Shown piece by piece: positions 54,789 through 64,000 of a DNA stretch of 64,000 nt. The notes beneath the pieces are model-generated. The model had not been told where the DNA came from. It did no database searches and worked only from the letters and a program-made list of their open reading frames with translations. Origin of the DNA: Thermocrispum agreste DSM 44070 (GTDB lineage: Bacteria > Actinomycetota > Actinomycetes > Mycobacteriales > Pseudonocardiaceae); contig NZ_ATYX01000006.1 of the NCBI RefSeq assembly GCF_000427905.1, forward strand, positions 310,001 through 374,000. The letters are read 5' to 3'. The position numbers and the translations under genes were made by a program. Numbering within the stretch: position 1 is the stretch's first letter; each line of letters starts with the position of its first letter.

Positions 54789-54803
54789 CTTACCGCCGGT
54801 AAG
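54789..54803. promoter_or_regulatory. Palindrome at the SDR promoter
   Basis: CTTACCG-C-CGGTAAG, a perfect 7-bp inverted repeat with a 1-nt centre, sits immediately before a TACCCT -10-like box (54806-54811) and 15 nt ahead of ATG 54818. It is a likely repressor operator, probably for a TetR-type regulator encoded elsewhere. Confidence 0.5.
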
Positions 54804-54817
54804 TTACCCTCGCCGGC

Positions 54818-55633
54818 ATGAGATCGTTCGCCGGCAAGGTCGCGGTGGTCACCGGTGCCGCGTCGGGTATCGGTCGTGCGCTCGCTGTCGAACTGGCCGA
54901 ACGCGGCGCCGTCCTCGCGCTGTCCGACATCGACACGGACGGGCTCGCCGAGACGGCAAGGCGCTGCGAGTGCCTCGGGGCGACGGTCAAGCAGGCCGAG
55001 CTCGACGTGTCCGACCGTGCCGCGGTGCATCACCACGCCGACGACGTGCGCCGGGAGCTGGGCGGCGCGAACCTGGTGATCAACAATGCCGGTGTCGCGC
55101 TCACCGGGCCGGTGGAACGGCTCGGCTGGGACGACCTGGAGTGGATCGTCGGGATCAACTTCTGGGGCGTCGTGCACGGCACGAAGGCGTTCCTGCCGCA
55201 GCTGATCGCCTCCGGCGACGGCCATGTGGTCACCATGTCCAGCGTGTTCGGGCTCGTCGCGGTGCCGAACCAGAGCGCCTACACCGCGACCAAGTTCGCC
55301 GTGCGCGGGTTCACCGAGGCGCTGCGTCAGGAGATGAAGATCGCCGGGCACCCGGTCGGCGTCAGCTGCGTCCACCCAGGCGGCATCAGGACCGCAATCG
55401 CCCGCAACGGGCGTGCCGCCGCCGGGCTGGACCGCGAGGCGCTGGCGGCGGGATTCGACCGCATCGCCCTGACCTCGCCGCGCAGCGCCGCACGCCGCAT
55501 CCTGCGCGGTGTCCAACGCGATCAGGCCCGCATTCTCGTCGGTCCGGACGCCTACGTCATCGACCTCCTACCGCGCGTACTGGCCTCCGGCTACCAGCGG
55601 ATCGTGTCCCTGCTGGCCGGCCGGCGGAGCTGA
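54818..55633 (+). CDS. Short-chain dehydrogenase/reductase
   Basis: Classical SDR of 271 residues: NAD(P)-binding VVTGAASGIGRALAVELAER, LVINNAGVALTGPVE, catalytic Ser in HVVTMSSVFGLVAV, and YxxxK in SAYTATKFAVRGFTEALRQE. An Asp after the second strand (LALSDIDTDGLAE) points to NAD(H) preference. The substrate is unknown; the family often acts on acyl or sterol alcohols. ATG 54818 fits a leaderless transcript from TACCCT, with the adjacent palindrome probably giving repressor control. Confidence 0.9.
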   Translation: MRSFAGKVAVVTGAASGIGRALAVELAERGAVLALSDIDTDGLAETARRCECLGATVKQAELDVSDRAAVHHHADDVRRELGGANLVINNAGVALTGPVERLGWDDLEWIVGINFWGVVHGTKAFLPQLIASGDGHVVTMSSVFGLVAVPNQSAYTATKFAVRGFTEALRQEMKIAGHPVGVSCVHPGGIRTAIARNGRAAAGLDREALAAGFDRIALTSPRSAARRILRGVQRDQARILVGPDAYVIDLLPRVLASGYQRIVSLLAGRRS

Positions 55634-55634
55634 C

Positions 55635-56486
55635 TCAGCGCAGTCCCGCCGCCCTGGCCAGCTCCAGCGCCAGATCGTCGGTGTGGAACCGGCGGTCGAC
55701 GTAGACCAGCGCGGTCACGGCGGCGAAGAACGGCGCGGTGAGTGCGCCCGCGACCACGGATCCGAGCATGGGCAGGCTGAACACGTCGTCGGCCGGGGTG
55801 AGCGGACCGGTGATGGTCGCCGCCAGCGCGTTCACCCCGAGGATGATCACGAACGCCAGGGCAAGGACGCCGAACACCTGCCACCAGTGCCCGTAGACCA
55901 GGTCCCGCGACCGGCGCAACGCCCGCATGATCGTGGTGCGTTCCAGCACCAGCGCGGGCGCGGCCAGGCCGAAGACCACGGCCAGCCACACCCCGGGCAC
56001 CAGGAACGCCAGCAGCCCGGCCGCGACCATCAGGCTGACCAGCACGGTCAGCCCGAGCAGCGGCAGCGCCAGGGGTGCGATCTCGCGCGCGGCCTCGGCC
56101 AGCGTGAGCGGCTTGCCGAGCACGGCACGGCCCACCGCGACCGTGGCGATCCCGGTGACCAGCACCAGCGCCACGGTGCTCAGCGCGGTGTCGATGCCGC
56201 TGATCGGCATCAGCCGGGCGACGTAGTCGTTGAGCTGAGTCTGGGTCGGCCGGGCGGGCAGCCGGGGCAGCTCGGCCAGCATGGGCGCGGTCAACAGGTG
56301 CACGACGGCACGGGTCACCGCCAAGGTCACCAGGGACGTGCCGAACAGCAGCGCGGCGTGCTTGCGCAGCACGTCCACCGCGCCGAGGAAGATCTCGGTC
56401 ATGGTCAGCGGGCCGAGCGGGATGACGCCCGGCCGCAGCGACCGCAGTTCTGGCCATCGGGGCTGATTCGACGGACGGTTCATCAC
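55635..56486 (-). CDS. Polytopic membrane protein, unknown function
   Basis: Protein of about 283 residues with a short soluble N-terminus (RPGVIPLGPLTMTEIFLGAV) and about six TM helices (LVTLAVTRAVVHLLTA, LSTVALVLVTGIATVAVGRA, LLGLTVLVSLMVAAGLLAFL, VFGVLALAFVIILGVNAL, and others). The ALVLERTTIMRALRRSRDLV motif between TMs resembles the membrane domain seen in glycerophosphodiester phosphodiesterase-associated proteins. GTG 56486 lies 5 nt after TAGGCT, suggesting leaderless expression; ATG 56483 is in frame. Convergent with the SDR gene (1-nt gap). Confidence 0.75.
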   Translation of the reverse strand: MMNRPSNQPRWPELRSLRPGVIPLGPLTMTEIFLGAVDVLRKHAALLFGTSLVTLAVTRAVVHLLTAPMLAELPRLPARPTQTQLNDYVARLMPISGIDTALSTVALVLVTGIATVAVGRAVLGKPLTLAEAAREIAPLALPLLGLTVLVSLMVAAGLLAFLVPGVWLAVVFGLAAPALVLERTTIMRALRRSRDLVYGHWWQVFGVLALAFVIILGVNALAATITGPLTPADDVFSLPMLGSVVAGALTAPFFAAVTALVYVDRRFHTDDLALELARAAGLR

Positions 56487-56637
56487 GATCGAGCCTAGCT
56501 TGCCGGCGGCAGTGCGCGCCGGGACGGGCACACCTACCGTGGAGGAAGTCGGGGAGTACCCGTGGACAGCCAGGGGTGAGACAGGGAAGGTCGTGTCGAG
56601 AGCCGGTGCCCGGGCGGCGCCGGTGGAGGGGAATGCC

Positions 56638-57690
56638 ATGGTGACGAGGGTGTCGGCGGTGCGCGCAATGGGGGCGCTTCCCGATCCGGAGGAGATGGCG
56701 CGCCGGGCGAGGAACTCGGTGTATCGCAACGGGGCGTTCCACAACCTCGGCCGGACCACGGTGGTCCCGCCGGCCGAGGACGTGCGCTCGACGCTGCGCG
56801 AGATGTGGCGCAACCGGGGCAGCCGCAAGCCGGCGGTTCCGGTTCCGCTGACGCCCGCCCAGCCGCCCGCCCCCGGCGGACTGCACGTCACCTGGTACGG
56901 CCATGCCTCGTCGCTGGTGGAGATCTCCGGCGTCCGGTTGCTGCTCGACCCGGTGTGGGGCCCGCGCGTGTCGCCGGTGCCGATCGGGCCGCGGCGCCTG
57001 CATCCCGTGCCGCACCGGCTCGCCGACGTCGGCCGAGTGGACGCCGTGGTGCTTTCGCACGACCACTACGACCACCTCGACATGCCGACCGTCGATTGGC
57101 TGCGCGACAACACCGACGCTCCGTTCGTCGTGCCCCTGGGCGTCGGCGCCCATCTGCGGTTCTGGCAGGTGCCGGCCGAGCGCATCGTGGAGCTGGACTG
57201 GACGGAGTCGGCCGACGTCGCCGGGGTCCGCCTGACCGCGACCCCGGCTTGGCACTTCTCCGGGCGCGGCCTGCGGCGCAACCCCACGCTGTGGGCGTCG
57301 TGGGTCATCGCCGGAGCCGACGCCAGGGTCTTCTACAGCGGCGATTCCGGCTACTTCGACGGTTACGCGGCCATCGGTGCCGAGCACGGCCCGTTCGACG
57401 CGAGCTTGATCCAGGTCGGTGCCTACGCCGCGAGCTGGCCGGACGTGCACATGACGCCGGAGGAAGGGGTGCGCGCGCACCGGGACCTGCGTGGCGGCTT
57501 GCTGATCCCGGTGCACTGGGGCACCTTCACTCTCGCCCCGCATCCGTGGGCGGAGCCGGCGGAGCGCGCTGTCGCCGCCGCCGAGGCTGCGGGGGTCCCG
57601 ATCGCGGTGCCGAACCCGGGACAGCGGATCGACGTCGCCACACCGCCCCCGCCGGCCCCGTGGTGGAAGGCTCACGTGGCGTCGGCGTAG
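56638..57690 (+). CDS. MBL-fold metallo-hydrolase (NAPE-PLD/Rv0906-like)
   Basis: Metallo-beta-lactamase-fold hydrolase of 350 residues. The zinc motif HxHxDH is LSHDHYDHLDMP, and further metal ligands lie in FYSGDSGYFDGYAAIG and LIPVHWGTFTLAPHPW. The N-terminal half has HVTWYGHASSLVEISGVRLL and LLDPVWGPRVSPVP, typical of the N-acyl-phosphatidylethanolamine phospholipase D-like branch and mycobacterial Rv0906. A lipid or phosphodiester substrate is an inference. ATG 56638 has GGAGGGG about 7 nt upstream. The end overlaps the converging DNA polymerase gene by 19 nt. Confidence 0.88.
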   Translation: MVTRVSAVRAMGALPDPEEMARRARNSVYRNGAFHNLGRTTVVPPAEDVRSTLREMWRNRGSRKPAVPVPLTPAQPPAPGGLHVTWYGHASSLVEISGVRLLLDPVWGPRVSPVPIGPRRLHPVPHRLADVGRVDAVVLSHDHYDHLDMPTVDWLRDNTDAPFVVPLGVGAHLRFWQVPAERIVELDWTESADVAGVRLTATPAWHFSGRGLRRNPTLWASWVIAGADARVFYSGDSGYFDGYAAIGAEHGPFDASLIQVGAYAASWPDVHMTPEEGVRAHRDLRGGLLIPVHWGTFTLAPHPWAEPAERAVAAAEAAGVPIAVPNPGQRIDVATPPPPAPWWKAHVASA

Positions 57691-59357
57691 CTGTCGACGA
57701 CCTCGCCGATCAGCGGGAAACACACCGGGCACCGCTCGCCGAACACCAGGCGTCCCGCCTCCGCGGCACACTCCTCGAGCACGTCGCACACCAGCGCGGC
57801 CACCGCCGCTGGACAGTGCACGATCACTTCGTCGTGCTGGAAGAAGACCAGCTGGGCCTCCGGCGCCCGATCGCGCAGCTTGCTGCGCACCAGGGCCAGC
57901 AGCACCGCCGTCCAGTCGGCGGCGCTGGCCTGCACGACGAAGTTGCGGGTGAACCGGCCCCAGTCCTTGGCCGCGCGCCGGGCCGCGGCCTGCTGGGAGT
58001 CGTCGGCGCTGCCCGTCAGGGAGCGCCACGCCTCCGGCGGCGGGGGAGAAGTGCGTCCCAGGCGGGAGCGCACCAGCTCGCCACGCTCCCCGGTCAGCGC
58101 GGCTTGCTCCACGTAGCCGACGGCCACCGGGAATCGTTGCCGCAGCACCGCCAGCAGCGCACCGGCTTCACCGGCGGTCCCGCCGTACATGGCGGACAGC
58201 ATGGCGACCTTGGCGCGCGCCCGGTCGCCGCCGAACGCCTCGGCCGCCAGGCCGGTGTACAAATCCTCCGCGGTGGACACCGCCGCGAGCCGCTGGTCCC
58301 CGGAGATGGCGGCGAGCACCCGTGGCTCCAGCTGGGCGGCGTCGGCCACCACCAGCTTCCAGCCGGGGTCGGCCCGGACGCAGCGGCGCAACGTCTTCGG
58401 GATCTGCAGTGCCCCGCCGCCCCGGCTCGCCCAGCGCCCGGACACCACGCCGCCGACGACGAAATGCGGGCGGAACCGGCCGTCGTGCACCCACTCGGCG
58501 AGCCAGGTCCAGCCGTGCGCGGAGTGCAGCCTGGCGAGTTCCTTGTACTTCAGCAGCGGCTCCACCGCCGGGTGGTCGACGCCCACCAGGGCCGCGGCCC
58601 GGGTCGACGGAACCTCGATCCCGGCGCGGGCGAAAGCACGCACCACGCTCGGCGGATGATCCGGGTTGACCGGTTCGCCGAACGCCGCCGCGATCCGCTC
58701 GGCCAGCTCGGCGAGCTTCGCCGGCCGGCCGCCCGCCACCCGCGGGCCGAGCAGGTCGGTGAGCAGCTGCCGGTGCACGCCGGCGTCCCACGGCAGGCCG
58801 TCCGCCGTCATCTCCGCCGCGACCAGCGTGGACGCGGACTCCGCAGCCACCAGCAGGCGCATCCGCTCCGAGGTGGGCAGGCGGTCCAGCCACCGCTCCT
58901 GCTCGGCGAGCACCACCGCGGCCGCCTCGGTGGCGGTCACCCCGTGCGGCAGGGCAGGACCGGACGGCTCGAACAGCACGCCTTGCGCGGACGGCTCGTC
59001 GGCCGGCGTGTCGTCCTCCGGGGGCGGCGGCTCACCGCGCGCCCTGGCGTACGCGGCAGCCAGGCCGCGAGGTTCGCCGTGCCTGCCCTCGTAGGCGAGC
59101 AGCAGGCCCTCGGTCGTCCGCAGGTCGTGGCAGCGACGTACCCGGACACCGGCGGACAGCAGTACCGGGTAGATCCGGTCGGTGGCGGGAAAGACCCACG
59201 TGGGCGGAGAGTTCGCTGTGCCTTCGACGTCGCGGACGATCGTGGCAAGTTCCTCGGCGGACAGGCCGCGCTTCTCGGGCAGGGCGTCGTCCAGGCCGCG
59301 GACGGAGTAGCGGCGGCCGACTCCGGCGTCCGAGTCCTCCGCGACGACGATCCGCAC
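57672..59357 (-). CDS. Family A DNA polymerase with 3'-5' exonuclease-like domain (no 5' nuclease)
   Basis: Protein of 561 residues, much shorter than PolA. The N-terminal ~170 residues take the place of the 3'-5' exonuclease domain but lack the 5' nuclease. The polymerase palm/fingers are recognisable: motif A DAAQLEPRVLAAISGDQRL (family consensus DYSQIELR, here with Pro replacing Leu/Ile), motif B ARAKVAMLSAMYGGTAGEAG, and motif C VFFQHDEVIVHC. Such proteins are common in actinobacteria beside the normal PolA. GTG 59357 is chosen because it begins the conserved RIVVAEDSDAGV. The role in repair is inferred from the family. Confidence 0.85.
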   Translation of the reverse strand: MRIVVAEDSDAGVGRRYSVRGLDDALPEKRGLSAEELATIVRDVEGTANSPPTWVFPATDRIYPVLLSAGVRVRRCHDLRTTEGLLLAYEGRHGEPRGLAAAYARARGEPPPPEDDTPADEPSAQGVLFEPSGPALPHGVTATEAAAVVLAEQERWLDRLPTSERMRLLVAAESASTLVAAEMTADGLPWDAGVHRQLLTDLLGPRVAGGRPAKLAELAERIAAAFGEPVNPDHPPSVVRAFARAGIEVPSTRAAALVGVDHPAVEPLLKYKELARLHSAHGWTWLAEWVHDGRFRPHFVVGGVVSGRWASRGGGALQIPKTLRRCVRADPGWKLVVADAAQLEPRVLAAISGDQRLAAVSTAEDLYTGLAAEAFGGDRARAKVAMLSAMYGGTAGEAGALLAVLRQRFPVAVGYVEQAALTGERGELVRSRLGRTSPPPPEAWRSLTGSADDSQQAAARRAAKDWGRFTRNFVVQASAADWTAVLLALVRSKLRDRAPEAQLVFFQHDEVIVHCPAAVAALVCDVLEECAAEAGRLVFGERCPVCFPLIGEVVDSYADAT

Positions 59358-59409
59358 GCCGCCATTGTTGCCCGCCGAGCCGACAACCACGAGTGTTCCG
59401 GCACGACGA

Positions 59410-59438
59410 CGGCCGCCCACGCCAGGCGTGGGCGGCCG
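59410..59438. terminator. Terminator of the sugar ABC operon
   Basis: A perfect 14-bp stem (CGGCCGCCCACGCC at 59410-59423 and GGCGTGGGCGGCCG at 59425-59438) lies about 30 nt after the last gene of the minus-strand transporter operon and just upstream of the polymerase gene. Confidence 0.8.
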
Positions 59439-59467
59439 CGATCACAAGTCAGCGGGCCAGCGCGACG

Positions 59468-60583
<1,116 letters not shown>

Positions 60584-60599
60584 TGTGTGTCTCTCCCCT

Positions 60600-61430
60600 T
60601 TAACCCTTGATGCTGCCCGCGGTCAGCCCGCTGACCAGGTAGCGCTCGATGAATGCGAACAGTACGACCACCGGGACGACGGCGACAAGGGAGGCCGCGA
60701 ACAGGTACTGCCACTGCACCTGGTATTCCCCGATGAAACTGGTGATGCCGACGGTCAGCGGCTGGGTGTCCGCGTCGGTCGTCAGCGTCAGAGCCACGAT
60801 GAACTCGTTCCACGCCGCGATGAACGTGAAGATCACCGCGGTGATCACCCCCGGCACCGCCAGTGGCAGCGTGACCTTGGCCAACGCGGCCAGCCGCCCG
60901 CACCCGTCCAGCAGCGCCGCCTCCTCCAGCTCCACCGGGATGGAGGAGAAGTAGGCGTGCAGGATCCAGATGGAGAATGCCAGGTTGAAGCCGGCGTTGG
61001 TGAGGATCAGCGCCAGGTAGGTGTCGGTCAGCCCGAGCACCTTCATTTCCCGGAAGATCCCGATCACCAGGGCCGTTGGGGCAAACATCTGGGTGACCAG
61101 GACCAGCAGCAGGAACGCCCGGCGGCCCCGGAACCGGCGCCGCGCGGTGTAGTAGGCGGCAGGCAACGCCACCGCCACGGCCAGCACGGTCGACAGCCCG
61201 GCGATGATCAGCGTGTTGCGCAGGTACTCGAACAGCGGGATGCGATCCCACACCTCGACGAAGTTCGACCACTGCCACGTCTCGGGCAGGTAGCCCTGCG
61301 GGAACGTGAACACCTCCGACCGCGGTTTCAGCGCGGTGACGAACATGTACAGGTAGGGCGCCAGCACGAAGAAGGCGACCAGCCAGGCCAGCGCGGCGAT
61401 CACCGCCGTGCGGATCGGGTGGGCCCGCAT
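60600..61430 (-). CDS. Carbohydrate ABC transporter permease (MalG type)
   Basis: Inner-membrane permease of 276 residues with six TM helices and the EAA loop (VELEEAALLDGCGRLAALAK) that couples to the ATPase. ATG 61430 overlaps the upstream permease stop (TGATG), so the two subunits are translated together. The C-terminus (FIERYLVSGLTAGSIKG) is typical of MalG-like proteins. Confidence 0.94.
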   Translation of the reverse strand: MRAHPIRTAVIAALAWLVAFFVLAPYLYMFVTALKPRSEVFTFPQGYLPETWQWSNFVEVWDRIPLFEYLRNTLIIAGLSTVLAVAVALPAAYYTARRRFRGRRAFLLLVLVTQMFAPTALVIGIFREMKVLGLTDTYLALILTNAGFNLAFSIWILHAYFSSIPVELEEAALLDGCGRLAALAKVTLPLAVPGVITAVIFTFIAAWNEFIVALTLTTDADTQPLTVGITSFIGEYQVQWQYLFAASLVAVVPVVVLFAFIERYLVSGLTAGSIKG

Positions 61431-62422
61431 CAGTCGACCTCCTTCCACCGCACCGCCTTGAGGTAGAACAGCACCATCACCACGATCATCAGGAAGTTCA
61501 GCACCGCCATCGCCGCGGACTGGCCGACCTCCTTGTCCAGCCGGAGCAGCTTGAACATGAACGTGGTGGTGGTGTCGGTGTCGTGCCCCGGGCCGCCGCG
61601 GGTCATCGCCCAGATGATCGGGAACGAGTTGAACACGTTGATCACGTTGATCACCGTCGCGACCAGCACGGCGGGTTTGAGCAGCGGCAACGTGATGGTG
61701 CGGTAGGTCCGCCAGCGCGAGGCGCCGTCCACCTGCGCCGCCTCGTACACGTCGCCCGGGATGGTCTGCAGGCCGGCGAGCAGCACGTAGGTGGTGAACG
61801 GAAGCGACACGAACACCGCCACCCACATCAGCCACAGCCAGGCCAGACCCGGTTCACCGAGCCAATCACGCGGCGCGTCGATCAGGCCGAGATCCAGCAG
61901 GATCGTGTTGCCCATGCCGTGGAAGAAGTCGAGGATCCAGCGCCACACGATGGCGGTCATCACCACCGACGCCGCCCACGGCACGATCATCGCCCAGCGC
62001 ACCAGCTTGCGGCCGGGGAACCGGGCGTTGAGCAGCTGGGCGAGCCCCAGCGAGATCAGCAGGGTGACCCCGACGACGCCGACGACCCAGATCAGCGTGC
62101 GGATCAGCACCGGCACCAGGTCCGGCTCGTCGAACAGCGCCTCGAAGTTCTCCAGCCCAGCCCAGCCGCGGATGACCCCGGCGCGGGACACCTCCCGCAC
62201 CGACGTCAGCACCATCTCGACCACCGGCCACAGCACGACGCCGGCGATCAACAGCAGGGCAGGGCCGAGCCACAGCAGCGGGGTCAGCGGATGGTCGGTT
62301 CCCGGACGCTTGCCCCGGCCGGGGGAGGGGCGACCCGCACCGGGTTTCCCGGTGGGCGGGCCGCCCGCTTTCCCCACACCGGTCGCGGCGGACGCCGGAA
62401 CCGTCTTCGATGTCGCGGTCAC
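61430..62422 (-). CDS. Carbohydrate ABC transporter permease (MalF type)
   Basis: Permease of 330 residues. About 45 N-terminal residues are a Gly/Pro/Lys-rich disordered segment, then six TM helices and the EAA loop (GDVYEAAQVDGASRWRTYRT). GTG 62422 starts 15 nt after the solute-binding protein gene. It pairs with the MalG-type permease to form the channel. Confidence 0.93.
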   Translation of the reverse strand: MTATSKTVPASAATGVGKAGGPPTGKPGAGRPSPGRGKRPGTDHPLTPLLWLGPALLLIAGVVLWPVVEMVLTSVREVSRAGVIRGWAGLENFEALFDEPDLVPVLIRTLIWVVGVVGVTLLISLGLAQLLNARFPGRKLVRWAMIVPWAASVVMTAIVWRWILDFFHGMGNTILLDLGLIDAPRDWLGEPGLAWLWLMWVAVFVSLPFTTYVLLAGLQTIPGDVYEAAQVDGASRWRTYRTITLPLLKPAVLVATVINVINVFNSFPIIWAMTRGGPGHDTDTTTTFMFKLLRLDKEVGQSAAMAVLNFLMIVVMVLFYLKAVRWKEVD

Positions 62423-62436
62423 GACCGGTCAGCCTC

Positions 62437-63699
62437 TCAGCCCTCGGCGGTCTTCTGCAGCTGCTCCAGCACCTTCTTCGGGTCGGTGCCCTGCACGGCC
62501 TTGCCGATCTGCTGCTTGACCGCACCGTCCACCGCGGTCCACTTCGGGTCGGTCACCGGGTAGAACTTGGCCTGCGGCAGCGCCTCGACGAACGGCTTCA
62601 TCTTCTCGTCGTCGGACAGCGCCTCGCTCGCCGACTGCGTGGTGGGCAGGAAGCCCTCGGTGGTGATGAACTTGCTGTAGTTCTCCTCCTGGTAGAAGAA
62701 GGTGAGGAACTTCCGCAGCGTCTCCTGCGCGCCCTTGCCGTTGTCGAACGCCATCAGATAGTCCTGCACGCCGAGCGTGCTGGGCTCCATGCCCTCCTCG
62801 GCCACCGGGTTGGGCGCGATGCCGTACTCGAACTTGTTGCCCTGGTCGGCGATGTTGTTGTGGGTCTGCGGCAGGCCGCGGATCATGCCGATCCGGCCGG
62901 CGGCGAACGCCTCGATCACGTCGGCGCGGTCGGTCTTGGCCGGGTTCGGCTGGGTCAGCCCCTCGTCCACCATGCTCTTGAGGAACTGCAGCGTCTCCAG
63001 GTTCTCCGGGCTGTCGATGGTCCAGTTGCCCTGGTCGTCGACCCAGTGCCCGCCGTTGGAGTTGATCCAGATCTGGAACTCGCCCTGCGCCTCCTCCGGT
63101 CCGAGCGGCAGGCCGTAGCCGATGGCGTCGCCGGGCAGGTCGCTGATCTTCTTGGCCGCTTCCTTCAGCTCGTCCCAGGTCTTCGGCGGCTCGCTGATCT
63201 TGGCCTTGGCGAACAGGTCCTTGTTGTAGAACAGCAGCCGGGCACTGGCGATGAACGGCAGGCCGTACTGCTCACCCTCGAACTTCGAACTCTCCGCGAA
63301 GCTCGGGATGAAGTCGTCGAGGACCTCCTTCGGCAGCACGTCGCCGGCCTTGTACAGCAGGCCGTCCTCGGCGAAGTCGGCGAACTTGTTCAGGTTGAGC
63401 AGGTCGGGCGCCTTGTCGTTGAGCACGAGGTTCTGCACGTGCCCGTCGATGTCGTCCCAGCTGATCACCTGCAGGTCCACCTTCAAGCCGGGGTTGGCCT
63501 TCTCGAACCGGGAGACCAGGTCCTGCCAGTAGGGCTCGGTCTTGTCGCTGTACTCGGCGGCGACGAAGGTGATCGTCTTGCCGTCGCCGTCCGCCTCGTC
63601 GGACCCGCAGGCTGCGGCCGCGGTGAGGGCCAGCGTTGCGGTCGCGCCCAGCGCGACCACGCGCATGGCCGCGCGGGATGCTCTGCGTGAAAACCTCAT
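62437..63699 (-). CDS. Extracellular sugar-binding lipoprotein of an ABC importer
   Basis: Solute-binding protein family 1 lipoprotein of 420 residues. The basic/hydrophobic signal peptide ends in a lipobox with Cys31 (LALTAAAACGSDE), followed by an acidic linker. The mature protein shows the fold's landmarks: TITFVAAEYSDKTEPYWQDL, LVSRFEKANPGLKV, YGLPFIASARLLFYNKDLF, PKTWDELKEAAKKI, and FAAGRIGMIRGLP. The ligand is a carbohydrate by family; a dre-like DasR site upstream points to an aminosugar or chito-oligosaccharide, but this is inference. It is the first gene of the four-gene transporter operon. Confidence 0.92.
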   Translation of the reverse strand: MRFSRRASRAAMRVVALGATATLALTAAAACGSDEADGDGKTITFVAAEYSDKTEPYWQDLVSRFEKANPGLKVDLQVISWDDIDGHVQNLVLNDKAPDLLNLNKFADFAEDGLLYKAGDVLPKEVLDDFIPSFAESSKFEGEQYGLPFIASARLLFYNKDLFAKAKISEPPKTWDELKEAAKKISDLPGDAIGYGLPLGPEEAQGEFQIWINSNGGHWVDDQGNWTIDSPENLETLQFLKSMVDEGLTQPNPAKTDRADVIEAFAAGRIGMIRGLPQTHNNIADQGNKFEYGIAPNPVAEEGMEPSTLGVQDYLMAFDNGKGAQETLRKFLTFFYQEENYSKFITTEGFLPTTQSASEALSDDEKMKPFVEALPQAKFYPVTDPKWTAVDGAVKQQIGKAVQGTDPKKVLEQLQKTAEG

Positions 63700-63792
63700 C
63701 CTGACGCGCCCCTTTCTGCTGTTCTCGGGCTTAGCGCGTGTCTCGGACTGCGTGAATTTGTGCAGTGTTACCTAATATCAAGCAGAAATCAA

Positions 63793-63808
63793 CAGGTCTA
63801 GACCATTC
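63793..63808. promoter_or_regulatory. DasR-responsive element (dre)-like site
   Basis: ACAGGTCTAGACCATT matches the streptomycete dre consensus ACTGGTCTAGACCACT at 14 of 16 positions, including the full GGTCTAGACC palindrome. It lies 94 nt upstream of the sugar-binding protein start, between the transporter operon and the preceding DeoR gene. This is the usual place for DasR repression that is relieved by glucosamine 6-phosphate. Confidence 0.65.
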
Positions 63809-63810
63809 GT

Positions 63811-64000
63811 TAGGCACGTATGACCTTGAGTCCCGCCGCGGTGAAACGATCGAGCAGATCTTTCGGCGCCGATCGGTCGGTGACCAGGACGTCCACGTCC
63901 TCGATCGGGCAGATGCGGCTGAACGCGTGCCGACCGAGCTTAGACGCATCGGCCACGATGACAACCTGACGCGCGCGCGAGGCCATCAGCGTGTTGATCC
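63811..64000 (-). CDS. DeoR/GlpR-family regulator, C-terminal end (cut by window end)
   Basis: Open minus-strand frame from the window edge to TAA at 63811, encoding the last ~63 residues of a DeoR-family sugar-phosphate sensor. ASRARQVVIVADASKLGRHA is the conserved C-terminal motif, followed by FSRICPIEDVDVLVTDRSAP. The N-terminal helix-turn-helix lies beyond the window. It precedes the ABC operon on the same strand, and the dre-like site starts 3 nt after its stop codon, so it may be a second, local regulator of the transporter. Confidence 0.85.

Overview
The window is high-GC actinobacterial chromosome, most likely from the Pseudonocardiales (Amycolatopsis/Saccharomonospora/Saccharopolyspora type). 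Supporting signs are GTG starts, many apparently leaderless promoters (TAnnnT about 5-8 nt before the start codon), mycobacterial-style gene orders (ftsK-argA-rimO-pgsA-cinA-clgR-pspA; mraZ-rsmH-ftsL-ftsI; pyk-tesB), a conservon signalling operon, and a fused isobutyryl-CoA mutase. No tRNA, rRNA, insertion sequence or prophage was recognised.

Layout. 0-6.7 kb: the end of ftsK, N-acetylglutamate synthase, RimO, PgsA, CinA, then the ClgR/PspA/PspM-type envelope-stress genes. 6.7-8.7 kb (minus): pyrD and an orphan parA. 8.75-11.4 kb: a methyltransferase overlapping dinB, then a DUF3040 membrane protein. 11.8-16.7 kb (minus): moxR, DUF58 and a transglutaminase membrane protein. 17.1-21.4 kb: the first half of the division/cell-wall (dcw) cluster, mraZ-rsmH-ftsL-ftsI. 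The cluster stops after ftsI and is followed by pyruvate kinase and a TesB thioesterase. 24.6-32.9 kb: a large LuxR ATPase regulator, succinate-semialdehyde dehydrogenase, a TetR regulator, and a divergent acyl-CoA dehydrogenase plus alpha-methylacyl-CoA racemase pair. 33-36.1 kb: small membrane or unknown proteins and a lytic transglycosylase. 36.8-41.5 kb: a four-gene conservon (sensor kinase, roadblock, DUF742, GTPase). 41.5-42.7 kb: a gene-free repeat region that ends in a CRISPR-like array of four 28-nt repeats. 42.7-48 kb: a beta-propeller lipoprotein and icmF. 48-50.5 kb: two paralogous Pro/Gln-rich membrane-anchored proteins and a PPOX-fold protein. 51.2-57.7 kb: a decayed fumarylacetoacetase pseudogene, a phosphoribosyltransferase, ctaD, an SDR, a membrane protein and a metallo-hydrolase. 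57.7-59.4 kb: a family-A DNA polymerase without a 5' nuclease. 59.4-64 kb: a sugar ABC importer operon with a DasR-like (dre) site, next to a partial DeoR regulator.

Most of the window is housekeeping. The parts most worth a second look are the CRISPR-like array without cas genes, MraZ boxes pointing both ways between moxR and mraZ, the split dcw cluster, the fumarylacetoacetase pseudogene, and the dre-like element that would tie the sugar importer to aminosugar control. All gene and site calls come from reading the sequence. No database search was run.
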